Below, in pieces: positions 1-6,259 of a stretch of 6,558 bases of DNA. A program made the position numbers and the translations under genes. Origin of the DNA: an uncultured Bacteroidota bacterium (GTDB taxonomy: Bacteria; Bacteroidota; Bacteroidia; Chitinophagales; Chitinophagaceae). Position 1 is the first letter of the stretch; each line of letters begins with the position of its first letter. Below the pieces are notes generated by a model. That model ran no database searches and was not told the DNA's origin. It was given only the letters and a program-made list of their open reading frames with translations. Location: contig CAMLEX010000296.1 in NCBI GenBank assembly GCA_946479055.1, forward strand, positions 1 through 6,558. Reading direction: 5' to 3'.

Positions 1-143
1 GGGTTTTTCATTCCGATTTACTCTTTCTTATTCTGTAGAGCTTGTTACGCTAGACGCAAATAACATTTTATAGGTAGATTGGCAATAAAGATTGCATCAA
101 CCTCCACTGGTTCGCATGTTTTGTGTTACAATAAAATCTCCCT

Positions 144-158
144 ACATATAGGATATGT
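144..158. promoter_or_regulatory. Perfect inverted repeat, possible operator
   Basis: ACATAT (144-149) and ATATGT (153-158) are exact reverse complements separated by AGG. They are flanked by an outer pair CCCTA (140-144) and TAGGG (166-170), the first of which overlaps the inner repeat by one base. This could be a binding site for a dimeric regulator or part of a folded leader. No known operator is recognised, and the site lies about 150 bases ahead of the predicted promoter, so its function is unassigned. Confidence 0.25.
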
Positions 159-309
159 TCCTGCATAGGGCTGACCTTTGCATGCAGCGATTTTCGCGGT
201 TATCATTCATCAGTCGTCACTCCCGATTTATTGAGAGCTGCAACCCGTATCCCTGATCTGATTCCTCGCATTCTTTTATTATTCGAACCTTCCCTTGCAG
301 CCTGTGTTG

Positions 310-317
310 TAACTTTG
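310..317 (+). promoter_or_regulatory. Predicted Bacteroidota-type promoter (-7 box) for the UbiD-family gene
   Basis: TAACTTTG matches the TAnnTTTG -7 consensus used by the Bacteroidota housekeeping sigma factor exactly. It ends 17 bases before the ATG at 335, implying a short AT-rich leader. A clear TTTG -33 element at the expected spacing is absent; the nearest candidates are TTCG at 282-285 and TTG at 295-297, neither at the ideal distance. The call therefore rests on one perfect half and its position. Confidence 0.45.
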
Positions 318-334
318 CTTAATTTATTTCAAGC

Positions 335-2266
335 ATGGCTTACAAAAATCAGCAGCAATTTATTGACGCATTAGAAAAAGCAGGTGAATTAGTCCGTATT
401 AAACTCTATGTTAATCCCAAACTGGAAATGGCGGAGATCACTGACCGGATGAGCAAAGAACCGGGCGGTGGAAAAGCGATCCTTTTTGAAAATACCGGTT
501 ACGATTTCCCGGTATTGATGAATGCCTATGGCAGTGAAAAAAGAATGTGCATGGCATTGGGAGTAAATCATCTTGATGATACCGCAAAAGAGATTGAAAA
601 TTTATTCAAAATGCTTGCTTCTCCCAAAGAAAGTATTTTAGATAAATTAAAATTACTTCCCAAACTAGGGCAGTTTGCATCCTGGATGCCGAAAGTAAAA
701 AGCGGGAAAGGAGAGTGCCAGGAAGTAATTATGAAGGAACCTGATATTACAAAACTCCCGGTTATCACCTGCTGGCCAAAAGATGGGGGTCCCTTTGTTA
801 CACTCCCTATTATTCATACTAAAGATCCAACTACCAATTCACGGAATGTAGGAATGTATCGAATGCAGGTATATGGGCCAACACTTACCGGTATGCATTG
901 GCACAAGCATAAGGTATCTGCCAAGCATTTTAATGAATATAAAAAACTGAATAAACGAATGCCGGTAGCTGTAGCATTGGGCGGTGATCCGGTTTATGCT
1001 TATTCAGCTACTGCGCCACTGCCTGAAAATGTAGACGAATACATGCTGGCAGGTTTCCTGCGAAAGAAAAAGGTGGAGTTGGTAAAATGTATTTCCCAAC
1101 CCGATGTAGAAGTGCCAGCCGATGCTGACTTTATCATTGAAGGATATGTTGATCCCAATGATGAACTGATCTGGGAAGGCCCTTTTGGTGATCATACCGG
1201 TTACTATTCATTACCCGATTGGTATCCCCGGTTTCATATCACAGCCATCACACATAAAAAAAATCCTGTTTACCCGGCAACAATCGTGGGCATCCCACCG
1301 CAGGAAGATGCCTGGCTGGGAAAAGCAACGGAACGAATATTCCTGGCGCCGATCAAAATGACAATGGTTCCTGAAATAGTGGATATGGAAATGCCGGTGG
1401 AAGGAGTGTTTCATAATCTTGTTATCACTAAGATCAATAAGGAATATGCAGGGCAGGGACAAAAAGTAATGAATGCAATGTGGGGTGCCGGGCAAATGAT
1501 GTTTAATAAAATCCTGGTAATTGCAGATGAAGCTACTTCGATTACTGATTACTTGCAACTGGCACAATATGTTTTTAAAAATCTGAACCCCACAACGGAT
1601 ATTTATTTTTCGCAGGGCCCGATGGATGTACTGGATCATAGTTGCAGTAAGATGGGCTTTGGTGGTAAAATGTGTATTGATGGAACGAAGAAATTTGAGG
1701 AAGAAAGAGATGAACGGTTCTCGTCTAACGTTTCGCGTTTCCTGGTTACTGAAGAGTCTTTACTGGAAAAATATACTGAGATAAAAAGAGTGAATACTTC
1801 TTTATTAAAAAAAGACATTCCCTGTTTGATTATTTCAGTAGAAAAAAACAGGCCCGGACATATTAAAGAACTGCATGAGCGGCTTGCTGCATTGAAAGAA
1901 ACGCAAGGGGTGAAGATGATCTTATATGTAGAACATACTGTAGATGCAAATGATCTGACAACAGCATTATGGCGGTTTTGTAATAACCTTGATCCAAAGA
2001 GAGATAGTCTTCTGTATCGGGGGGCTGCCGCCAACGAACAATCAACGAACAACCAATACTTCGCCTGCATGGGCCTGGATGGCACAAGAAAAACAAAAGA
2101 GCTCGATGATTTTCACCGCGACTGGCCCAATATCATTGTAGCCGATAATGAAACAATAACCGCGGTTGATGAAAAATGGGAGCAATTGAATATTGGACCA
2201 TTCATCCCTTCTCCATCTCTGAAGTTTAAAGAACAGATGTATGGACAAGAGGCCGTGGTGGAATAG
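335..2266 (+). CDS. ubiD: UbiD family decarboxylase (long, menaquinone-type)
   Basis: This 643-residue protein is a UbiD-family decarboxylase, enzymes that use prenylated FMN to remove or add carboxyl groups on aromatic or unsaturated acids. The family signature is clear. N171 and R176 in NVGMYRMQV occupy the places of the Fdc1 cofactor/metal Asn and catalytic Arg. EGPFGDHTGYY (281-291) supplies the acidic pair E281 and D286 with the correct five-residue spacing. The conserved block around PATIVGIPPQED (314-325) follows. It is longer than E. coli UbiD (about 500 residues), with a C-terminal extension carrying DPKRD (553-557) and GLDGTRKTKELD (580-591), as in proteins usually annotated as menaquinone biosynthesis decarboxylases in Bacteroidota. 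The likely role is decarboxylation of a quinone precursor, but other aromatic acids are possible and the symbol is meant at family level. No UbiX partner, which makes the cofactor, is in view. The start is the first in-frame ATG after the promoter box; there is no Shine-Dalgarno sequence. A short low-complexity segment near residues 564-575 contains an 11-bp duplication. Confidence 0.93.
   Translation: MAYKNQQQFIDALEKAGELVRIKLYVNPKLEMAEITDRMSKEPGGGKAILFENTGYDFPVLMNAYGSEKRMCMALGVNHLDDTAKEIENLFKMLASPKESILDKLKLLPKLGQFASWMPKVKSGKGECQEVIMKEPDITKLPVITCWPKDGGPFVTLPIIHTKDPTTNSRNVGMYRMQVYGPTLTGMHWHKHKVSAKHFNEYKKLNKRMPVAVALGGDPVYAYSATAPLPENVDEYMLAGFLRKKKVELVKCISQPDVEVPADADFIIEGYVDPNDELIWEGPFGDHTGYYSLPDWYPRFHITAITHKKNPVYPATIVGIPPQEDAWLGKATERIFLAPIKMTMVPEIVDMEMPVEGVFHNLVITKINKEYAGQGQKVMNAMWGAGQMMFNKILVIADEATSITDYLQLAQYVFKNLNPTTDIYFSQGPMDVLDHSCSKMGFGGKMCIDGTKKFEEERDERFSSNVSRFLVTEESLLEKYTEIKRVNTSLLKKDIPCLIISVEKNRPGHIKELHERLAALKETQGVKMILYVEHTVDANDLTTALWRFCNNLDPKRDSLLYRGAAANEQSTNNQYFACMGLDGTRKTKELDDFHRDWPNIIVADNETITAVDEKWEQLNIGPFIPSPSLKFKEQMYGQEAVVE
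2032..2053 (+). repeat. Two tandem 11-bp copies inside the UbiD-family gene
   Basis: CAACGAACAAT (2032-2042) is followed directly by CAACGAACAAC (2043-2053), so 10 of 11 bases are repeated, and the next bases begin a third partial copy with CAA. Because 11 is not a multiple of three, the copies are read in different frames, giving the Asn/Gln-rich stretch ANEQSTNNQ around residues 566-574. This lies between the conserved DPKRD and GLDGT blocks and is probably a variable surface loop. It was seen directly in the sequence; a slippage origin is inferred. Confidence 0.7.
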
Positions 2267-2345
2267 AAAGAAAAAACTAACTTGCTAAAAATGATCTGGA
2301 AGAATCATAATATCCAACAGTTCAGCATAAAGAATAGCCACTCAT

Positions 2346-3251
2346 ATGAAACGAATTAGTGCAGTATTATTAGGAAGCATCATGGCAATAGCAGCTTTTG
2401 CTCAGAAAAACACATCAGACAATACTCTTCTCTGGAAGATAAGTGGCAATGGACTTAAAAAACCTTCTTATCTTTTTGGGACTATCCATATGCTTTGCAA
2501 AGAGGATGCTGTGTTGAGCGATAGTTTGAAAAATATTATCAAAAATGTAAAAGAGGTTTACCTTGAAGTGGACCTTGATAATATGTTTGAAATGCTGAGC
2601 GTCATGAGCAAGATGAAAATGAGAGGGGATACTACCTTGCAGGATCTGCTCAGTGAAACAGATTATGAAAAAGTGAAGAACTATTTTGAAACAAAAGGAT
2701 CCATGCTTCCTTTTTCCATGCTGGAAACGTATAAGCCTATGCTGGCCGCTTCTACCTTGCAACAGGGCGGCTTACCCTGCGAATCAACAGCAATGATGGA
2801 ACAGGAGATCATGCAGGAAGCCAAGCAATATAAAAAATCAATAAAAGGGCTGGAAAGCATGAGCTACCAGGCTTCAGTGCTGGATAGCATACCTTATAAA
2901 CTACAGGCAGAACAATTGGTGAGCTACATTGATAACGCTATGAAAGGAGGCGATGAAGATAAAGAGTTTTCCGAAATGATGAATGCATACAAAAACCAGG
3001 ATCTCAAAAAACTGGAAGAAATGCTGATGAAAAGCGATCCCAGTATTTCTAATTATACCGATGTGCTTTTATATAACCGTAATCGCAACTGGGTTGATAA
3101 ACTAAAAGAATTGATGCCGGAAAAACCCCTATTGATAGCTGTGGGAGCAGGACATCTGCCAGGAAAAGAAGGCTGTATTAATTTGTTGCGCAAAGAAGGA
3201 TACAAAGTAACTCCTGTTAAAAATACAAGTAAGCCTTTGCGTGAAATATAA
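2346..3251 (+). CDS. TraB/GumN family secreted protein (putative metalloprotease-like)
   Basis: This 301-residue protein belongs to the TraB/GumN family. It begins with a signal peptide (MKRISAVLLGSIMAIAAFA, with probable cleavage before Q20), so the mature protein should act outside the inner membrane. The family diagnostics are LLWKISG and YLFGTIHML near the start (G45-T-I-H48), an acidic strand VYLEVDLD (71-78, E74), NRNRNW (244-249), and VGAGHLPG (266-273, with G267-A-G-H270) close to the end. The two GxxH motifs and the Glu correspond to the proposed metal site of the related eukaryotic Tiki proteases; bacterial members are mostly uncharacterised, so enzyme activity here is inference. 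Length is normal for the family and the ORF is intact. It lies 79 bases after the UbiD-family gene with no terminator or obvious promoter in between, which suggests co-transcription. The ATG has no Shine-Dalgarno sequence but places the signal peptide correctly. Confidence 0.9.
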   Translation: MKRISAVLLGSIMAIAAFAQKNTSDNTLLWKISGNGLKKPSYLFGTIHMLCKEDAVLSDSLKNIIKNVKEVYLEVDLDNMFEMLSVMSKMKMRGDTTLQDLLSETDYEKVKNYFETKGSMLPFSMLETYKPMLAASTLQQGGLPCESTAMMEQEIMQEAKQYKKSIKGLESMSYQASVLDSIPYKLQAEQLVSYIDNAMKGGDEDKEFSEMMNAYKNQDLKKLEEMLMKSDPSISNYTDVLLYNRNRNWVDKLKELMPEKPLLIAVGAGHLPGKEGCINLLRKEGYKVTPVKNTSKPLREI

Positions 3252-3298
3252 GAAGTAACATCATCAAAACCGTATTAAAAAATCCAATCCCCAGATTA

Positions 3299-3850
3299 AT
3301 GGAACACCGGAAGAAAGTATTGACCATTTCAGGAAGTACAAGACAGCTATCAACCAACCTCAGTCTATTAAAAGCAATCGCCAATTTATTTGAATCTGAT
3401 TTTGAGTTTACACATTTTGATGGGCTTTCGGCTTTGCCACATTTCAATCCGGATGATGATAATGAAAATCCACCTTCCAATGTTGCCGTATTCAGAAAAA
3501 GGATAAGAGAAACAGATGGCGTACTAATTTGTACGCCTGAATACGCTATGGGAATGCCAGGATCATTGAAAAATGCATTGGACTGGACTGTTTCTTCATC
3601 CGATTTTTCACAAAAACCTGTTGCCGTTATTACAGCATCTACCTCCGGTGAAAAAGCACATGGGTCATTGATCGGTACGCTTAATGTAATAGAAGCTTTA
3701 ACCAATAAAGATATTCAACTGCTGATATCGTTTGCAAAATCAAAAATCAATAACAGCAACATCATTACCGATGAGAAAACACTGACGGAGGTAAAGAAAT
3801 TAATGAATGATTTTTTGCAGGTGCTGCGTGATCTTAAAACAGAAAATTAG
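3299..3850 (+). CDS. NADPH-dependent FMN reductase family protein (NAD(P)H-dependent oxidoreductase)
   Basis: This 183-residue protein has a flavodoxin-like fold of the NADPH-dependent FMN reductase family. Such proteins bind FMN and use NAD(P)H to reduce flavins, quinones, azo dyes or metals. The N-terminal strand is followed by the FMN phosphate loop SGSTRQLSTN (11-20). The second signature, TPEYAMGMPGSLKNALDW (79-96), is the flavin-binding loop and dimer segment; position 83 is Ala where many relatives have Asn. A further strand, PVAVITAST (107-115), completes the core. The length is typical. No signal peptide is present, so it is cytoplasmic. It starts 47 bases after the TraB-like gene and appears to be the last gene of the plus-strand group. 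The physiological substrate cannot be told from sequence; a role in flavin supply for the UbiD-family enzyme upstream is only a neighbourhood-based idea. Confidence 0.9.
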   Translation: MEHRKKVLTISGSTRQLSTNLSLLKAIANLFESDFEFTHFDGLSALPHFNPDDDNENPPSNVAVFRKRIRETDGVLICTPEYAMGMPGSLKNALDWTVSSSDFSQKPVAVITASTSGEKAHGSLIGTLNVIEALTNKDIQLLISFAKSKINNSNIITDEKTLTEVKKLMNDFLQVLRDLKTEN

Positions 3851-3866
3851 AATACAGAATTTGAAC

Positions 3867-3896
3867 AAAAAAAACCGGCAACTTTCGCTGCCGGTT
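3867..3896 (-). terminator. Intrinsic terminator of the BlaI/M56 operon
   Basis: On the minus strand, AACCGGCA (complement of 3889-3896) pairs with TGCCGGTT (complement of 3873-3880). The loop GCGAAAGT can add a C-G and a G-U pair, closing on a GAAA tetraloop. The stem runs into eight T residues (complement of 3867-3874). It lies about 50 bases past the stop of the M56 gene. On the plus strand the same hairpin is followed only by TTCTACTAT, so it is at best a weak terminator for the convergent FMN reductase gene. Confidence 0.85.
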
Positions 3897-3943
3897 CTAC
3901 TATCAATTGTTTCAAAAAATTTAAAGCTCTCAAATACGCATTC

Positions 3944-5686
3944 TTATAGATGAATGATCTTTCTGTTACGAACAGATTTCAGTGTGTTGATAGCTTTTTG
4001 CATTTCCTTTCTATGCTTTGCTACTGATTTCAACGTAATATCAGAATCAGGCACTCCGCATTGATTTGTTTGTTTCAATTCTTTTTCAAGCGAAGAAAGT
4101 TCAGCTATTGCCGATGTATAAACATGTTGCAGGCTATCCATTTTTATTTCAACAAGGGCCTTGTTCAGTTGTATATTAATCTGGTTCCAATCGATTTTGT
4201 CGTAAGCAATCTTTAGACGTTCTTCCATTTTTTCCCAATCCAGTTCGCTCATCGCTTTTTTATACTCCGTTTTCAGTTGCTCTTTTTCCTCCAATGTCAT
4301 AGCATCGGCAATACTGGTTTCCATTACTTTCCACTGGTCCTCCGTCATTACTTTTTTAGATGCAATCAACGCTTCTTTGACTTGCTCTTCCTGCTCCTGA
4401 TCCAATTGAGGAGCTATATTTTCCAGGAAATTCACATTAATAAAAGGCGAATTATTTATTGGCTTCAATGAAACTTGTACCTTCTCACTAACTTTTTCGG
4501 ATGCAGAAGTCCGTGGAGATTCTTTTATTAACTCTTCATTTACCGGAGATGAATTATTAATGACCGGGGTAGAAACAATTTCAATTCCTTTACTCGTATT
4601 AACGGCTCGATCCATTTCTATTACTATTTTACCAGGGGCAAATAGATTAAATGGATCTGAAAGATCTGTAAGAAGGCCTGGCCTGATAGTACTTTCTCCT
4701 GGTTTACTCAACAGCAGCAACGCATTCAGGCTGATAAAACAAAGCAGCGCAGCCATCACACCTGCCAATTTATTAAAAGAAAAAACAGATTTTTTCCGGA
4801 TACCCATTATCGTCTCAATTCTTGTTAAGAGGTCATTCCGTTTTCCACCTGAAGCAGCTACTGCCAGTGTATGGGCAGAAGTATGTGCGGCTTTTTCCAA
4901 AGCCAGCAATGCAGATGCATAGCCATGCGGTTCGTATTGGAATTGTAATACTATTTCATCACAATTTTTTTCTCGTTCCGTTTCTATAATTTTAGCAAAA
5001 GCGTTTACAAAAGGATTGAAATAAAGAATGGTTTGTATAGCTCTTGTAACAAGATTGATCAGAAAATCAAACCGCTTAATATGGGAGAGCTCATGAAGCA
5101 ATACAGCTTCTGTTTGTTGAGTAGATAAATGATTGATGGCTGCTACCGGTAACAGGATGATGGGTTTGAGGTAACCAATAGTAACGGGTGAAGTAATAAA
5201 TTCAGACATCCAGACATGCACAGGTTTTGTAATGCCCATTTGTGCAGAAATTTTTTGTACAAACATTTTCCATTGTACATCAGCCTTGCTTATACCATAT
5301 TGACGAATGGCCTGAACATACCGGTAATTTCTTATAAAATTGAGAAGCGGCAGCACCAATAAAACAAGATAAACAATCGAGGCTACCGGCAACATCGTGT
5401 AAAGCCATGTATTTACATCCTGGCTGCCATTGATAGCAATAAATGCTGAATATCCTGTGTGTGCTGAGGAAGTATCAGCAAGAATAACAAAGAATGTAAA
5501 AACAAACCAGCCAAAGCCTGCAAAAAGCAGGTAGGTTGCGAATGCACTTTTTTGACTGGATTTAGTTGTCCTTAATATTGCAGTTACTAATTGGTAAACC
5601 ACCCACAACAATGCCATCTGCCACAAGCTGTTTAGAACAGCCCATCCCAATGCCTGCAGAAAGTTGGATTGCCCGATAGCAAACAT
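3944..5686 (-). CDS. M56 family metallopeptidase, BlaR1-like, without a penicillin-binding sensor domain
   Basis: This 580-residue integral membrane protein is related to BlaR1/MecR1, proteases that sense a signal outside the cell and trigger loss of a BlaI-type repressor inside. Hydrophobic segments at about 9-38, 49-70, 96-117 and 308-327 match the four-helix BlaR1 plan. The zinc protease domain lies between the third and fourth: HELSH (198-202) supplies two His ligands and the catalytic Glu, and ETEREKNCDE (235-244) should supply the third ligand. After the last helix come about 250 residues predicted to be extracytoplasmic. They show no Ser-x-x-Lys or Lys-Thr-Gly penicillin-binding motifs, so this is unlikely to be a beta-lactam sensor. 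Residues 432-527 instead form a 16-residue tandem helical repeat, followed by a charged helical tail. The gene starts 3 bases after the repressor stop, which indicates translational coupling, and ends at a strong terminator. Family assignment is firm; the signal and substrate are unknown. Confidence 0.92.
   Translation of the reverse strand: MFAIGQSNFLQALGWAVLNSLWQMALLWVVYQLVTAILRTTKSSQKSAFATYLLFAGFGWFVFTFFVILADTSSAHTGYSAFIAINGSQDVNTWLYTMLPVASIVYLVLLVLPLLNFIRNYRYVQAIRQYGISKADVQWKMFVQKISAQMGITKPVHVWMSEFITSPVTIGYLKPIILLPVAAINHLSTQQTEAVLLHELSHIKRFDFLINLVTRAIQTILYFNPFVNAFAKIIETEREKNCDEIVLQFQYEPHGYASALLALEKAAHTSAHTLAVAASGGKRNDLLTRIETIMGIRKKSVFSFNKLAGVMAALLCFISLNALLLLSKPGESTIRPGLLTDLSDPFNLFAPGKIVIEMDRAVNTSKGIEIVSTPVINNSSPVNEELIKESPRTSASEKVSEKVQVSLKPINNSPFINVNFLENIAPQLDQEQEEQVKEALIASKKVMTEDQWKVMETSIADAMTLEEKEQLKTEYKKAMSELDWEKMEERLKIAYDKIDWNQINIQLNKALVEIKMDSLQHVYTSAIAELSSLEKELKQTNQCGVPDSDITLKSVAKHRKEMQKAINTLKSVRNRKIIHL
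4106..4393 (-). repeat. Six-unit 16-residue (48-bp) protein repeat in the M56 C-terminal region
   Basis: Residues 432-527 of the M56 protein align to themselves at a constant offset of 16. Trp or a substitute recurs at 436 (V), 452 (W), 468 (K), 484 (W), 500 (W) and 516 (M). A hydrophobic residue follows three positions later in most units (M455, L471, M487, I503, L519). Ala closes most units at 462, 478, 494, 510 and 526, with Val at 446. Units look like TEDQWKVMETSIADAM and SELDWEKMEERLKIAY. The segment is rich in Glu and Lys and lacks Pro and Gly, so it should be helical. The copies are diverged, so this is an old protein repeat rather than a recent DNA duplication. Confidence 0.75.
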
Positions 5687-5689
5687 GAG

Positions 5690-6073
5690 TTATTGTTTTT
5701 TCAGATCATTTAATAGTGCCTGTATTTTTTCCAGTTCATCGGGGCTTGCTTTATGTTCGCCCAAGGCCTGGATAACGAGTTGGGTAGGAGAACCGCCAAA
5801 AAGGCTGTCAATCATTTTGCCCAATAAATGTTTTTGTGTTTTTTCTTTATTCACTGCCGCCTGGTATACATGAGTACGCATGGAGTCGTCTCTTTTTACC
5901 AGGCCTTTTTCATTCATGATCTGCATCAGCTTTAAGGTAGTGGTATAACCCACATCCTTTGTGGCGGCTAAACCTTCATGTACTTCTCGTACCGTGGCCA
6001 GCCCTTTCATCCAAAGGATCTGCAAAATTTCTAACTCACTTTCTGTTGGCTTAATAGTTTTTATTGTTGACAT
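5690..6073 (-). CDS. BlaI/MecI family transcriptional repressor
   Basis: This 127-residue protein is a BlaI/MecI-type winged-helix repressor. The opening PTESELEILQILWMKGLATVREVHE segment, Thr-rich recognition helix GYTTTLKLMQIMNEKG (42-57) and wing KRDDSMRTHVYQAA (60-73) match the family's DNA-binding domain. The C-terminal part (about 78-125) is the helical dimerisation region where staphylococcal homologues are cleaved. Length is typical. It is the first gene of a two-gene operon with the M56 protease, whose start lies 3 bases after this stop. The expected circuit is autorepression through palindromes upstream (6090-6115), relieved when the membrane protease is activated. The Asn-Phe cleavage pair of staphylococcal BlaI does not appear at the equivalent place; by eye, Gln-Ala (102-103) sits there. 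Beta-lactamase regulation should not be assumed: no beta-lactamase or PBP gene is present. No Shine-Dalgarno sequence precedes the ATG. Confidence 0.93.
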   Translation of the reverse strand: MSTIKTIKPTESELEILQILWMKGLATVREVHEGLAATKDVGYTTTLKLMQIMNEKGLVKRDDSMRTHVYQAAVNKEKTQKHLLGKMIDSLFGGSPTQLVIQALGEHKASPDELEKIQALLNDLKKQ

Positions 6074-6089
6074 GGGTTGTATGTTTTGC

Positions 6090-6115
6090 TAATCGAATAT
6101 ACGATTATTTTCGTA
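6090..6115 (-). promoter_or_regulatory. Two overlapping palindromes, probable BlaI-type operators
   Basis: The first palindrome spans 6090-6107 (TAATCGAATATACGATTA) and is symmetric at 8 of 9 base pairs. The second, 6100-6115 (TACGATTATTTTCGTA), is symmetric at 6 of 8. Their centres lie about 9 bases apart and they share the CGA half-site at 6102-6104. They begin 17 bases upstream of the repressor start, where autoregulatory operators of BlaI/MecI repressors usually lie. The sequence does not copy the staphylococcal TACA/TGTA operator closely, so the assignment rests on symmetry and position. Confidence 0.5.
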
Positions 6116-6122
6116 CAGCAAT
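6094..6122 (-). promoter_or_regulatory. Candidate promoter of the BlaI/M56 operon
   Basis: On the minus strand TATATTCG (complement of 6094-6101) matches the Bacteroidota TAnnTTTG box with one mismatch. A TTG element (complement of 6119-6121) lies 17 bases upstream, slightly short of the usual spacing. A-tracts further upstream (complement of 6135-6140 and 6143-6150) could act as an UP-like element. Both boxes overlap or flank the palindromes, so repressor binding would block the polymerase. Transcription would begin only about 14 bases before the ATG. Confidence 0.4.
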
Positions 6123-6193
6123 AATACCCTAAACTTTTTTAATTTTTTTTAACACTGCTTAACAATGAGACGTAGAAGGAGAAGAAAGGTTAC

Positions 6194-6230
6194 AAAAAAA
6201 ATAGCCCCCCTGTAGAAACAGCGGGACTAT
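6194..6230 (-). terminator. Intrinsic terminator of hppA
   Basis: On the minus strand two 13-base arms (complement of 6218-6230 and 6201-6213) pair at 12 of 13 positions, with one G-G mismatch and one G-T wobble, around a TTCT loop. Eight T residues follow (complement of 6194-6201). It starts 30 bases after the hppA stop codon. No T-tract follows on the plus strand, so it acts in one direction and separates hppA from the BlaI operon downstream. Confidence 0.88.
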
Positions 6231-6259
6231 GTGATAATGGTTCTGATTAAGCTCTTGAA

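Larger units (their letters stand above)
1..334. other. Intergenic region upstream of the UbiD-family gene
   Basis: No convincing coding region is visible in these 334 bases: the three forward frames close at or before about position 73. The stretch contains several small inverted repeats. They are a 5-bp stem at 82-86/91-95 with an AAAG loop, a perfect 6-bp repeat at 144-149/153-158, an imperfect hairpin at 161-187, and GCGA/TCGC at 187-190/194-197. A Bacteroidota-type promoter box lies at 310-317. At 9-11 there is a minus-strand ATG followed by AAA AAC, which could be the first codons of a divergent gene running off the left edge, but fewer than four codons are visible, so it is not called. 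No tRNA or recognised riboswitch was seen. Confidence 0.6.
6074..6259. other. Intergenic region between hppA and the BlaI/M56 operon
   Basis: These 186 bases hold the operon promoter and palindromes (6090-6122), T-rich tracts (6135-6150), a purine-rich stretch (6167-6189) and the hppA terminator (6194-6230). No supported gene is present. A 16-codon plus-strand frame at 6165-6215 starting MRRRRRRKV is noted but not accepted because it runs into the terminator and has no family support. Confidence 0.6.

Noticed and set aside
1..11. Possible divergent gene starting ATG AAA AAC on the minus strand
   Set aside because: Fewer than four codons are visible, so no coding claim can be supported.
100..125. 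tRNA-like GGTTCG segment
   Set aside because: The bases around it do not form acceptor or T-arm stems, so it is a chance match.
1636..2085. Minus-strand open frame of 149 codons, and others opposite the UbiD-family gene
   Set aside because: They are antisense to strongly conserved UbiD-family sequence and their translations are Cys/Ser/Phe-rich without recognisable motifs.
3217..3705. Minus-strand open frame of 162 codons
   Set aside because: It lies opposite the FMN reductase gene, whose plus-strand frame has clear flavin-binding motifs. The minus-strand product resembles no family I recognise.
4560..4922. Plus-strand open frame of 120 codons opposite the M56 gene
   Set aside because: It is antisense to the end of the protease domain and the fourth membrane helix of the M56 protein. 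It has no motif or promoter of its own.
6165..6215. Short plus-strand frame of 16 codons beginning MRRRRRRKV
   Set aside because: The Arg run comes from a purine-rich stretch, the frame ends inside the hppA terminator hairpin, and no promoter or family match supports it.
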